Source: Brevibacterium pigmentatum (GTDB lineage Bacteria > Actinomycetota > Actinomycetes > Actinomycetales > Brevibacteriaceae). Taken from it: a DNA stretch of 64,000 nucleotides. The translations under genes and the position numbers were made by a program. Numbering within the stretch: position 1 is the first letter of the stretch; each line of letters begins with the position of its first letter. Below are positions 1 through 8,454 of this stretch, in pieces. The notes beneath the pieces were generated by a model that ran no database searches, was not told the DNA's origin, and was given only the letters and a program-made list of their open reading frames with translations. Location: positions 2,418,001-2,482,000 of the forward strand of contig NZ_CP050153.1 of assembly GCF_011617465.1 (NCBI RefSeq), read 5' to 3'.

Positions 1-2
1 GT

Positions 3-323
3 CTCATCGGTCGCGAGGGCGAGCTCATCCGTCGGACCTCGATCCCGATGCTCGTCTATTCGCTGGCCGCGGGTGCTCTGGCGTTCGTCGGCCTCAACGG
101 GCTGGGCTTCAATGCGGGCACCGTCGTCCTCACCGCGCTCGTCGTCGGCCTCGCCGTCGTCGTGGTGATGATCCGCCGCTCCCCGGGCAAGCCGCTGCCG
201 GGGCTCGAGGAAGGTGTTGGAGGCGGCGCGACCAGCGCGGCCGTTGCGGACGGAGTCAGCGGCGGAGCGGCTGGCGGAGGCTCTGACATCGACGACGAGC
301 AGGAGCCCACCGCCCGCGCCTGA
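3..323 (+). CDS. L-lactate permease-like transporter, C-terminal fragment
   Basis: The gene enters from the left edge and its start lies outside the window. The visible reading frame begins LIGREGELIRRTS, which resembles the loop before the last membrane helix of LctP/LldP lactate permeases. Two hydrophobic segments follow (about residues 15-37 and 42-60 of the fragment), then a Gly/Ala/Asp-rich cytoplasmic tail of about 45 residues. Family members would import lactate or glycolate with protons. The assignment rests on a short conserved stretch, so another multi-pass permease is possible. It converges on rnj across a gap with two strong hairpins. Confidence 0.45.
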   Translation, partial: LIGREGELIRRTSIPMLVYSLAAGALAFVGLNGLGFNAGTVVLTALVVGLAVVVVMIRRSPGKPLPGLEEGVGGGATSAAVADGVSGGAAGGGSDIDDEQEPTARA

Positions 324-435
324 GCGCTGCGCTCAGCAGTTGCTTCCTGCGGGTGGATCCTCCGCGATTTCCATCGGGATTTCGAGGCGGATCTGCCCCA
401 GGCGACACCGCCCGGAGCGGACTGCCGCCGGAGTC

Positions 436-491
436 ATCGCCTTTTGATCCACGCATCGGGTTCAAACGCGATGTGCCGATCAAAAGGCGAT
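436..491. terminator. Long-arm inverted repeat between convergent genes
   Basis: Perfect 14-base arms ATCGCCTTTTGATC (436-449) and GATCAAAAGGCGAT (478-491) enclose a 28-base loop. It lies between the convergent lctP-like gene and rnj, so a bidirectional terminator is the simplest reading. The 324-616 gap holds this hairpin and the next one and no gene. Confidence 0.5.
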
Positions 492-507
492 TCGCCCAGA
501 ACACGAC

Positions 508-547
508 AACGCCCGCAGAGCCTCACGAGGAGGCATCTGCGGGCGTT
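508..547 (-). terminator. Hairpin downstream of rnj
   Basis: Arms AACGCCCGCAGA (508-519) and TCTGCGGGCGTT (536-547) form a very stable stem, extended inward by CCTC/GAGG pairs. It sits 70 bases past the rnj stop and could end transcripts from either side. There is no strong U-tract. Confidence 0.5.
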
Positions 548-616
548 CGCGGTTTCGTCTGCGCAGCAGACCGACAGTCGAGCCGACCGCCGACGGAGCC
601 GCTCGAAGACTGGGTC

Positions 617-2305
617 TCAGACGATGACGACCATGGGGACGATCATCGGCTTGCGGCGCAGCTTCGAGGACACCCAGCGGCCGACGGTGCGGCGCACCAC
701 CTGCTGCAGCTGGTACTGATCGGTGGTGCCGTCGCGCAGAGCATCCTCGACGGCCTTCTGGACCTTCGGGACGATCGAGTCGAAGACATCATCGGATTCG
801 GCCACACCGCGGGCGTGGATCTCAGGACCGGCGATGAGCGACTTCGTCTGCGAGTTCACGGCCATGAAGATCGTCACGAAGCCCTCACCGGACAGGACGA
901 GTCGGTCCTTGAGGTCCGCCTCGGTGATCTCACCGACCGACGAACCGTCGACGAAGACGTAGTTGCAGTCGACGGCTCCGACGACCTCGGCGTGGCCGTC
1001 CTTGAGGTCGACGACCCAGCCGTCATCTGCCAGGACGATGTTGTTCGGGTCGACTCCGGTCGCCTCGGCGTGGCGGGCGTTGGCCAGCAGGTGGCGCCAT
1101 TCGCCGTGGACGGGCATGACGCCGCGGGGCTTGACGATGTTGTAGCAGTAGAGCAGCTCACCGCCGGAGGCGTGGCCGGACACGTGGATCTTCGCGTCGG
1201 CCTTCGAGATGACACGGGCGCCGAGCTTCATCAGGCCGTTGATGACCTTGAACACGGAGTTCTCGTTGCCGGGGATGAGCGAGGAGGCGAGGATGACGGT
1301 GTCGCCGTCGCCGACGTCGACGCGGTGGCTGCGGTTGGCCATGCGCGACAGGGCGGCCATCGGCTCACCCTGGGAGCCGGTGCACATGAGGACGATCTGG
1401 TCCTCGGGGTAGTCGTCGACCTTCTTGATATCGATGAGCGTTCCGGCCGGCACGTTGAGGTAGCCGAGGTCTTCGGCGATCTTCATGTTGCGCACCATGG
1501 AGCGGCCGACGAGGGCGACCTTGCGGCCGTGGGCCGTCGCGGCGTTGAGCACCTGCTGCACGCGGTGGACGTGGGAGGAGAAGGAAGCGACGATGATGCG
1601 GCGCTCGGCGGTGCCGAAGAGGTTCTCGAGCACGGGCCCGATGTCCTTCTCCAGCGCGGTGAAGCCGGGGACCTCGGCGTTCGTCGAGTCCGTCATGAAC
1701 AGATCGACACCTTCTTCGCCGAGGCGGGCGAAGGCGCGGAGGTCGGTGATGCGGCCGTCGAGCGGCAGCTGGTCCATCTTGAAGTCACCGGTGTGCAGGA
1801 TGTTTCCGGCGCCGGTGCGGATGAACACGGCCAGGGCGTCGGGGATCGAGTGGTTGACGGCGACGAATTCGAGGTCGAAGGGGCCGAGCTGGTCGACGTC
1901 GTCTTCCTTCACCACGCGGGTGATGGGCTTGATGCGGTGTTCTTTGAGCTTGGCTTCGATGAGCGCGATCGTCAGCTGCGAACCGAGGATCGGGATGTCG
2001 CCCTTGCGGCGCAGCAGGTAGGGAACGGCGCCGATGTGGTCTTCGTGGCCGTGGGTGAGGACGAGGCCGACGATATCATCGAGGCGGTCGTCGAGGTAGG
2101 AGAAATCGGGGAGGATGAGGTCGACGCCGGGCTGGTCCTCTTCGGGGAAGAGCACACCGCAGTCGACGATGAGGAGTTTGCCGTGGTATTCGAAGACGGT
2201 CATGTTGCGGCCGACTTCGCCGAGTCCGCCGAGCGCGACGATGCGGACGGCTTCTCTGTCCATCCTCGGCGGGAGGGACAGTTCTTGGGTCAATGCATTA
2301 TTCAC
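617..2305 (-). CDS. rnj: Ribonuclease J
   Basis: Metallo-beta-lactamase/beta-CASP ribonuclease with 5'-exonuclease and endonuclease activity, acting in mRNA decay and rRNA maturation. The metal-binding HGHEDH motif is at about residues 85-90, and the N-terminal GGLGEVGRNM motif is typical of the family. The length of about 562 residues is normal. A GTG at 2305 is preferred because AGGAG lies 11 bases before it; the earlier in-frame GTG at 2317 directly abuts that site. The start overlaps the end of dapA by 8 bases, so the two are probably co-transcribed and translationally coupled. dapA next to rnj is a classic actinobacterial arrangement. Confidence 0.95.
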   Translation of the reverse strand: MNNALTQELSLPPRMDREAVRIVALGGLGEVGRNMTVFEYHGKLLIVDCGVLFPEEDQPGVDLILPDFSYLDDRLDDIVGLVLTHGHEDHIGAVPYLLRRKGDIPILGSQLTIALIEAKLKEHRIKPITRVVKEDDVDQLGPFDLEFVAVNHSIPDALAVFIRTGAGNILHTGDFKMDQLPLDGRITDLRAFARLGEEGVDLFMTDSTNAEVPGFTALEKDIGPVLENLFGTAERRIIVASFSSHVHRVQQVLNAATAHGRKVALVGRSMVRNMKIAEDLGYLNVPAGTLIDIKKVDDYPEDQIVLMCTGSQGEPMAALSRMANRSHRVDVGDGDTVILASSLIPGNENSVFKVINGLMKLGARVISKADAKIHVSGHASGGELLYCYNIVKPRGVMPVHGEWRHLLANARHAEATGVDPNNIVLADDGWVVDLKDGHAEVVGAVDCNYVFVDGSSVGEITEADLKDRLVLSGEGFVTIFMAVNSQTKSLIAGPEIHARGVAESDDVFDSIVPKVQKAVEDALRDGTTDQYQLQQVVRRTVGRWVSSKLRRKPMIVPMVVIV

Positions 2306-3221
2306 TGAGGTAACCACTCCTGGTCAATTGGGCGGCGACGAACGCCATCTGGTCCTCATCAGCTGGGAGCAGCGGCATACGCACGTCGCGGTTGTCGAGT
2401 ATTCCTTGGGCCTGCAGAGCGGCCTTCGCCGAGATCACTCCCGGCATGTGGTTCATGAGCGCATCCACCACGTCCGCGGTGTCGCGGGAAAGGGTGCGTG
2501 CGGTGTTGAGGTCGTTGTTCGCCACTGCGGCGACCATGGCTGCGAACCGGTCCGAGCAGACGTGCCCGGCCACGGACACGAGTCCGAGCGCACCGAGGGA
2601 CAGCAGCGGCAGGTTGAGCGCATCTTCGCCGGAGTAGTACACGAGCGAGGAGTTGTTCATCACGAACGAGGAGGCAAAGAGGTCGCCCTTGGCGTCCTTG
2701 ACCGCGAGGATGTTCGGATGGTCCGAGAGCCGCAGGAGGGTGTCCGTGATAATCGGGGCACCGGCTCGGCCGGGGATGTCATAGAGCATGACCGGCAGGT
2801 CGGTGGAGTCGGCGGCCGCACGCATATGTGCTTCGATCGCCGGCTGGGTCGGCTTCGAGTAGTACGGGGTGACGAGCAGGATCCCGTCGGCTCCGGCATC
2901 AGCGGAGCGGCGGGAGAGGTCGATGGTGTGTGCGGTGACGTTGTTGCCGGTGCCGGCGACGATCTTCGCCCGCTTGCCGATGACGCCGCGGACGACGCGG
3001 ATGAGCTCGACCTTCTCATCGTCGGTCGTCGTGGGAGACTCGCCGGTGGTGCCGGAGACGACGAGCATGTCGTTGCCGAGCTCGACGAGGTGGTTCGCCA
3101 CCTTCTCCACAGACGCATAGTCGATGCTGCCGTCGCGTTTGAATGGGGTCACCATTGCCGTGCCGACGGAACCGAAAGCGTCAATGGCAGTCGCTGCTGC
3201 CTGGTCACCGAGAATCGCCAT
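2298..3221 (-). CDS. dapA: 4-hydroxy-tetrahydrodipicolinate synthase
   Basis: Class I aldolase that condenses pyruvate with aspartate semialdehyde in the lysine/diaminopimelate pathway. Visible motifs are SGTTGESPT (substrate-binding Thr pair), MLYDIPGRAG (catalytic Tyr) and LAVKDAKGD (Schiff-base Lys). The 307-residue length fits the family. The ATG at 3221 is chosen over 3251 because TATCCT lies 6 bases upstream, a leaderless promoter arrangement. It runs into rnj with a short overlap. dapB is found about 7 kb further on, whereas many actinobacteria keep the two close. Confidence 0.95.
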   Translation of the reverse strand: MAILGDQAAATAIDAFGSVGTAMVTPFKRDGSIDYASVEKVANHLVELGNDMLVVSGTTGESPTTTDDEKVELIRVVRGVIGKRAKIVAGTGNNVTAHTIDLSRRSADAGADGILLVTPYYSKPTQPAIEAHMRAAADSTDLPVMLYDIPGRAGAPIITDTLLRLSDHPNILAVKDAKGDLFASSFVMNNSSLVYYSGEDALNLPLLSLGALGLVSVAGHVCSDRFAAMVAAVANNDLNTARTLSRDTADVVDALMNHMPGVISAKAALQAQGILDNRDVRMPLLPADEDQMAFVAAQLTRSGYLSE

Positions 3222-3233
3222 AGAACCAGGATA
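3222..3233 (-). promoter_or_regulatory. Leaderless-type -10 box of dapA
   Basis: On the minus strand TATCCT (3228-3233) is followed by six bases and then the ATG of dapA. This TANNNT-N6-ATG layout is typical of leaderless transcripts in actinobacteria. Confidence 0.45.
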
Positions 3234-3395
3234 GCGCCCACGTCGAATCATCAGTGCAGTGGTCCACCCGCGTTGCGGGTGTCGTTCGCCTCGCCTGCGG
3301 CGCTGATGCGGTCATGTTGAGAGACGGATCACACCCGCGCCGGCCCGATCGCCTACTCTTGAGCACTGCCCGCCACCGAAACACAGGAGTTTTCG

Positions 3396-4710
3396 ATGAC
3401 CCGCACCCGCATCCGCGATTTCCATGATAATGATCTCGACGGAATCATCCGTCTCTTCGAAGCAGCCGTCCCGGAATCTGCGGCCGTTCCCCCCGCTCTA
3501 TCCGCTCTCCGAGGTGCTGGCCGCCTGCCAGCGCAACCAGGCCGTCGTGGCCGTCCGCGATGAGGAGATCGTCGGTGCTGCCGTCGGCCGTGCCGCCCAC
3601 GGTCAGGGAGTTCTCGTGTTCTTCCATGTCCTCGAGGCGGTGCGTGCCGATCCGGAGCACGGCACCCGCGCCGAGGCGGGGCTGCTCGATGCGCTCGAAC
3701 GCCGTCTCATGCCGCTGGGGCTGGGGAAGCTGTCGATGCTCATTCCCGCTGGTACGTCTGCCTGCGATGGTCTGGTGGCCAATGGCTTCGAGACCCGGTC
3801 CGGGCTGAAGTACGTCGAGCGGCATCTGCCCGTCCAGCGGCGGGAGCTCGATCGGCTCAAAACGGTCGGGGGACGGATCCTGCCGCGCCACCTCTGGGAT
3901 GGGGTGAGCGGGATGCAGGAGGAGAAGGACATGCTCGAGGACCGCCTCGTCGTGCCTTTGGCCGAGCCGGATCTCGCGGATCATTTCGGAGTGGTCCCGC
4001 CTCGGGCGGTGATGCTCTTCGGTCCTCCGGGGACGGGGAAGACGACGTTCGCGAAGGCGGTGGCATCGCGGTTGGATTGGCCGTTCGCCGAGGTGTTCCC
4101 GTCGCGTCTGTCCGGTGAGCCCGGCGGTGTGGCGGCGGGTCTGCGGACGACGTTCGAGCAGATCAATGAGCTCGAGCATGCGGTGGTGTTCATCGATGAG
4201 GTCGAGGAGATCGCATCGAAGCGCGGGGGTGAGCCGCCGTCGTCGACGCAGGGTGTGACGAACGAGCTGCTCAAGCAGGTTGCGGAGTTCCGGGATCGGG
4301 AGGGCCGGCTCCTCATCTGTGCGACGAATTTCGTCCGCGCCCTCGACGCGGCGTTTTTGCGGCACGGGCGCTTCGACTATGTCATTCCCATCGGGCTGCC
4401 CGATGGGACCGCCAGGGAGGCGATCTGGTCGCGCTACATTCCCGAGCACACGATCGCCGGTGTCGCTCTCGACGTGCTCGTCGATGCCAGCGACAGGCTG
4501 ACCCCGGCCGATATCGAGTATGCGGCCCGGCGTGCATCACAGGAAGCTCTGGCATCGTCGCTGCGCCAGCAGCACGTCGATATCGCCTCCCGCACGGAGG
4601 TGCTCTCAACCGATGACTACCTCGAGGCTCTGCGGGCGACGCGGGCGACGGTGTCCGAGGAGACGGCTCGGGAGTTCAGCGAGGACGTCGATACGATCGC
4701 GCGGCTGTGA
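3396..4710 (+). CDS. GNAT acetyltransferase-AAA+ ATPase fusion, apparent frameshift
   Basis: The C-terminal two thirds is an AAA+ ATPase: Walker A GPPGTGKTT at 4021-4047, Walker B VVFIDEVEE near 4183-4209, and an arginine-finger-like region FLRHGRFDY. In front is a GNAT-like acetyltransferase fold ending near LPVQRRELDR. The natural start is the ATG at 3396, preceded by ACAGGAG, giving MTRTRIRDFHDNDLDG. That frame must shift to the downstream frame at a run of six C (3489-3494). With five C the protein reads smoothly VPPLYPLSEV. The intact downstream frame alone can start at 3424, but its first 20 or so residues look like out-of-frame sequence. Either a homopolymer error, a pseudogene, or real frameshifting explains this. 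The substrate is unknown. Confidence 0.75.
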
Positions 4711-4748
4711 GACGGCCGCGCCCACCCGTCGCGCGGGCGCGGTGCCCC

Positions 4749-5372
4749 CTACCCTTCGAGCAGGCGGTCTGCGGTCTCGATGAGGATCCGCGTCATCGTG
4801 GACGGATCGGGACCGTGACCGGCGACGGTGGCCAGGTCGAATCCGTCGATGATGGCGACGAACGTGTTGACCACCTCGGCGGCGGAGAGCTGGAAGAGCC
4901 CGAATTCGTGCCTCTTCAGCCCATCATCGACGATCGTCCGGAACAGCTTCCGCCATCCGTCGAACACGGCATCGACACAGTTCTGCAGGCCTTCGTCCGT
5001 GCGCGCGGCGGTGACGAGTTCGAGCCAGATCCGCGACCGCTGCTCGTGCATTCCCACCCCATGGACTGCCGCGAACGCATCGTGCAGGCGATAGCGAGCC
5101 AGTCGACCGCGCGGGTCATCGCCTGGCTTCGCCATCTCCTCGAGGTGCAGCAGCACCGTCGCGGTATGGAAGGAGAACGCCTGGGCGAGCAGGTCGTCCC
5201 GGGACTCGAAGTAGTACTGCACGGTGCCGATGGACATGCCGACTGCTTTCGCCACGTCCCCGAGCCGGACCGCGGCGGGACCCTTGGCGACGATGGCGTC
5301 GAGGGTCGACTGGATGATCGCGAACTTCTTCGCCTCGGCCTGCTCGGGCGGCTGAGCCGGACGGGGGCTCAT
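4749..5372 (-). CDS. TetR-family transcriptional regulator
   Basis: Protein of 207 residues with an N-terminal helix-turn-helix (about residues 38-67) that contains RLGDVAKAVGMS followed by VQYYFESRDDLL, the TetR recognition helix pattern. The C-terminal ligand domain is not recognisable by eye. The start codon overlaps the stop of the upstream oxidoreductase gene by four bases (ATGA), so the two are translated from one message. It probably represses this two-gene operon through the dyad at 7404-7421, which overlaps a likely -10 region. The ligand is unknown. Confidence 0.85.
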   Translation of the reverse strand: MSPRPAQPPEQAEAKKFAIIQSTLDAIVAKGPAAVRLGDVAKAVGMSIGTVQYYFESRDDLLAQAFSFHTATVLLHLEEMAKPGDDPRGRLARYRLHDAFAAVHGVGMHEQRSRIWLELVTAARTDEGLQNCVDAVFDGWRKLFRTIVDDGLKRHEFGLFQLSAAEVVNTFVAIIDGFDLATVAGHGPDPSTMTRILIETADRLLEG

Positions 5373-7369
5373 GCCGTGACCGATTCTCGTCGTTCGGCCA
5401 GATCGGTGGCTGCGGTCAGACCTTCGTACACGGCCTCCTCGACCGTGCGCGGGGCCAGAGCGTCGCCGATCACCGTCACCGAGGCGGCCCCGAGGTCGAT
5501 GTCGACCAGTACCGATCGTGGTGCCGCGGACACGATCGTCGCGGCGACGTCGTCGACCTCGTGGACGACTTCGCAGAGTGTGGACTGCAGGTAGCCGGTA
5601 TCGGCATCAACGCCGACGAGGCGGGAGTCGTTGATGAAGTCGATCCGACCGGAGCGCAGTGCCTGAGAGACGAGCAGGGTCCGCGTGTACTGCTGGAATG
5701 CGGCTCCGACGAAGTTCGCCGCCGTCGCCAGACTCACGTGTCGTCCGGCTTCGGCCAAGCGCAGGGCGATGCCGAGACCGATCCAATCGCCCTTCCAGTC
5801 GGTGACGAGCACGCGGCCAGGAGGCAGGACCGGGTCCTCGCGCAGATAGTCACGGGCGCCGATGACGAAGGCGTCGTCGGCGACTTCTAGGGCGGGCATG
5901 CGCTGCTCGGCTCCCGTGGCGATGATGACATGGTCGGGGGCCACCTCGGTGATGAGATTCTGGGTGGCCGGTGTAGACGTACGGATATCGACTCCGGCGC
6001 GGGCCGCCTCGGCGGACAGGTTCGTCACCGCTCCCCCGAATTCGGACCGGTACGGCAGTTCCTGAGCCAGCAGAACCGCCCCGCCGAGGTGGGGATCCCT
6101 CTCGCACAGGACGACGTCATCGCCCTGTTCGGCGGCGACCGCGGCCGCCTTGAGACCGGCCGGTCCCCCGCCGATGACAATGACCTTGCGGCGCGTGCGC
6201 ACTGTCGGTCGGGGCAGGAAAGTCAGTTCCCGACCCGATTCCGGGTATTGGATGCACGAGATCGGCACGCCCTGTTGGAAGTGGCCGATGCAGGCCTGGT
6301 TGCAGCCGATGCAGGCGCGGATCTCATCGACTCGGTCGGCAGAGGATTTGTTCGCGATCTCGGGGTCGCAGATCATCGCACGGGTCATGATCGCCATATC
6401 GGTGCGGCCTTCGGCGATCGCGGTTTCGGCTTCGTGGGGTTGGTTGATGCGGCCGGCGACCATGACGGTCTTGTCGGTGATCTTCTTGACCTGCTCGGAC
6501 AGACTCGTGGCGTAGCCCGGGTCGATCTGCATCGACGGCACGATGTGAACGGCGCCCTGCAAGGTGGAAGAGTCGCCGGCGGTGATGGAGAAGTAGTCGA
6601 GGCAGTCGACGTCGCCGGCCCGGAGGGAGTCGAGGTGGCCGATGAGGTCGAGGATCTCGGTGGCGACGAGTCCGTCCTCGGTCTTCTCCTCGCCTGAGAT
6701 CCGCAGGCCCACCACGACGTCGGGGCCCACGGATTCGCGGACGGTCTGGGCCACCTCGGCGAGGAACCGGCGGCGATTCTCCAGGCTGCCGCCGTAGTCG
6801 TCGGTGCGGGTGTTCACGGACGGGTTGAAGAACTGGATGGGCAGGTAGCCGTGGCTGGCGACGATCTCGACGCCGTCGATTCCGGAGTCGGCGATGCGCT
6901 TCGCGGCACGTCCATAGCCGGCGATGATGTCCTTGACCTCGGCGGTGGACAGCGTTTCGGGGACGACCTTGAAACGCTCCTGCGGTTCGTCGCTCGGGGC
7001 TTTGGCGCGGGGTGCCATTCCGCGCTCGCCATCCATGACCTCGCGGCCGGGATGGAAGAGCTGGGCGAAGATCGTGGCGCCGTGACTGTGGACCGCCTCG
7101 GAGACGGCTTGGTATCCGGGCACGGAGGATTCGTCGGTGGCCATGAGGACGTGGCTGGTGTAGCGGGCAGTTTCGTGGACGCCGGAGACCTGGAGGACGA
7201 TGAGCCCGGCCCCGCCCTTCGCACGGGCTTCGTGGTAGGCGACGAGGTCGTCGCCGATGTGGCCGTGATCGTCGAGCACGGTGTCGTGGCCGGAGGAGAC
7301 GATGCGGTTGCGGATCGTCGTGGAGCCCAGCGTGATGGGTTCGAAGAGGTGCGGGAACAGCTTTGACAT
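5369..7369 (-). CDS. Old yellow enzyme/2,4-dienoyl-CoA reductase-type flavin oxidoreductase
   Basis: Protein of 666 residues. The N-terminal TIM barrel (about 1-340) binds FMN. A cysteine cluster CIGCNQACIGHFQQGVPISC at about 345-365 should bind a 4Fe-4S cluster. The C-terminal half starts with a dinucleotide-binding motif GGGPAGLKAA near residue 395 and binds FAD and NAD(P)H. This is the layout of FadH, trimethylamine dehydrogenase and the N-methylproline demethylase group. The substrate cannot be read from sequence; reduction of an unsaturated carbonyl or oxidative N-demethylation are both possible. It is the first gene of an operon with a TetR regulator. Confidence 0.85.
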   Translation of the reverse strand: MSKLFPHLFEPITLGSTTIRNRIVSSGHDTVLDDHGHIGDDLVAYHEARAKGGAGLIVLQVSGVHETARYTSHVLMATDESSVPGYQAVSEAVHSHGATIFAQLFHPGREVMDGERGMAPRAKAPSDEPQERFKVVPETLSTAEVKDIIAGYGRAAKRIADSGIDGVEIVASHGYLPIQFFNPSVNTRTDDYGGSLENRRRFLAEVAQTVRESVGPDVVVGLRISGEEKTEDGLVATEILDLIGHLDSLRAGDVDCLDYFSITAGDSSTLQGAVHIVPSMQIDPGYATSLSEQVKKITDKTVMVAGRINQPHEAETAIAEGRTDMAIMTRAMICDPEIANKSSADRVDEIRACIGCNQACIGHFQQGVPISCIQYPESGRELTFLPRPTVRTRRKVIVIGGGPAGLKAAAVAAEQGDDVVLCERDPHLGGAVLLAQELPYRSEFGGAVTNLSAEAARAGVDIRTSTPATQNLITEVAPDHVIIATGAEQRMPALEVADDAFVIGARDYLREDPVLPPGRVLVTDWKGDWIGLGIALRLAEAGRHVSLATAANFVGAAFQQYTRTLLVSQALRSGRIDFINDSRLVGVDADTGYLQSTLCEVVHEVDDVAATIVSAAPRSVLVDIDLGAASVTVIGDALAPRTVEEAVYEGLTAATDLAERRESVTA

Positions 7370-7403
7370 GATCGTCCTTGATCATTCGCGAATGGGGCTG
7401 ACA

Positions 7404-7421
7404 CGGTTATTCATAACACCG
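7404..7421 (-). promoter_or_regulatory. Candidate TetR operator upstream of the oxidoreductase operon
   Basis: CGGTTAT (7404-7410) and ATAACaCCG (7413-7421) form a dyad with one bulged base, about 35 bases before the start of the oxidoreductase gene. It overlaps a TATGAAT sequence that could be the -10 box. Autoregulation by the TetR gene of the same operon is inferred. Confidence 0.4.
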
Positions 7422-7504
7422 TATGACTAACGGCGGCAAGGGTTGCCCCCCCTGCTGCCCATCGCCGAAAGGGCGGCGCCCCTGCCGCCGAACGGATCGG
7501 TCTA

Positions 7505-8386
7505 TCAGAGCTCGCTGCCCGACACCGCGAAGGTGTCGCAGCTATTCAGCCCCTCGTTGTATCCGGTGGTGAACCAGTTCTGGCGCTGCTCGCTCGAACC
7601 GTGGGTGAAGGATTCCGGGTTGACGAATCCGGACTGCTCCTGGATGTGATCGTCGCCGACGACGAAGGCCGCGTTGAGCGCGTCGTCCAGCTGTTCCTTG
7701 CTGGGCTCTTCGAGGTACGGGGTGCCGTTGTCGTCGGTGAGAGTGGTGACATTGCCCAGCCAGGCGCCGGCATAGCAGTCGGCTTGGAGTTCGATGCGCA
7801 CGCCGTTGCTTTCCGGTCCGGTGCCGTTGTTCGGGTGCTCACTCATCACGCCGGTGATGTTCTGGATGTGGTGTCCCCATTCGTGCCCGACGATATAGAG
7901 CTGGGCAAGTTCATCGGCCGAAGCACCGTACTGCTGGCGCAGAATGTCGAAGAAGCTCGGGTCGATGTAGACGCCTTGATCGGCCGGGCAATAGAACGGA
8001 CCGACTTGGTTCGAGGCGGTTCCGCATGCCGTCGAGGTCTGTCCGTCGACGATCGTCATCTCCGGCGGCTGGTAGCCGTCGACCTTCTGCGCCCAAAAGT
8101 CGTCGAGGACAACCTGGGCACCGGCCATGCGGCAATCCATATTCTCGTTCGCGTCCTGACCGGTATCGCACTGGGACATGCTCGTCCCGCTCGAGGAGTT
8201 CTGGCTGCCGTCGCCTTCCGGGGTGATGCCGCCCATCAGCCCGGTGACGTCGACTCCGAGCAGAGGTCCGATGAGGAAGACGAGCAGACCGACGATGCCC
8301 ACGCCGCCACCGCCGACGATCGCGGTGTTGCGGCCGCGTTTGCTCGTCCTGTTGCCGCTGATGTCGGCGTTCGGGTTGAAGGTCAT
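7505..8386 (-). CDS. Neutral zinc metallopeptidase, YpfJ family
   Basis: Membrane-anchored peptidase of 293 residues. One transmembrane segment lies at about 24-43 (VGIVGLLVFLIGPLLGV). The zinc-binding motif HEWGH within VGHEWGHHIQ is near residue 167, and the family features GPFYCPADQGVYID, ELQADCYAGAWLG and QRQNWFTTGY are present. The catalytic domain is predicted outside the membrane. The family (PF04228-like) has no firmly known substrate. It is divergent from the membrane acyltransferase gene at 8455. Confidence 0.9.
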   Translation of the reverse strand: MTFNPNADISGNRTSKRGRNTAIVGGGGVGIVGLLVFLIGPLLGVDVTGLMGGITPEGDGSQNSSSGTSMSQCDTGQDANENMDCRMAGAQVVLDDFWAQKVDGYQPPEMTIVDGQTSTACGTASNQVGPFYCPADQGVYIDPSFFDILRQQYGASADELAQLYIVGHEWGHHIQNITGVMSEHPNNGTGPESNGVRIELQADCYAGAWLGNVTTLTDDNGTPYLEEPSKEQLDDALNAAFVVGDDHIQEQSGFVNPESFTHGSSEQRQNWFTTGYNEGLNSCDTFAVSGSEL

Positions 8387-8454
8387 GGCATAAAGATACC
8401 CCGGCCGCGTGCCCGTTCGGGCGGGCGGAAGTGAAGTCGTGTGAGAATCGTTTC

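Noticed and set aside
353..2308. Long plus-strand open frame of 651 codons
   Set aside because: It is the antisense shadow of rnj; the composition is Asp/Val/Gly-rich without motifs, as expected for reverse frames in high-GC DNA.
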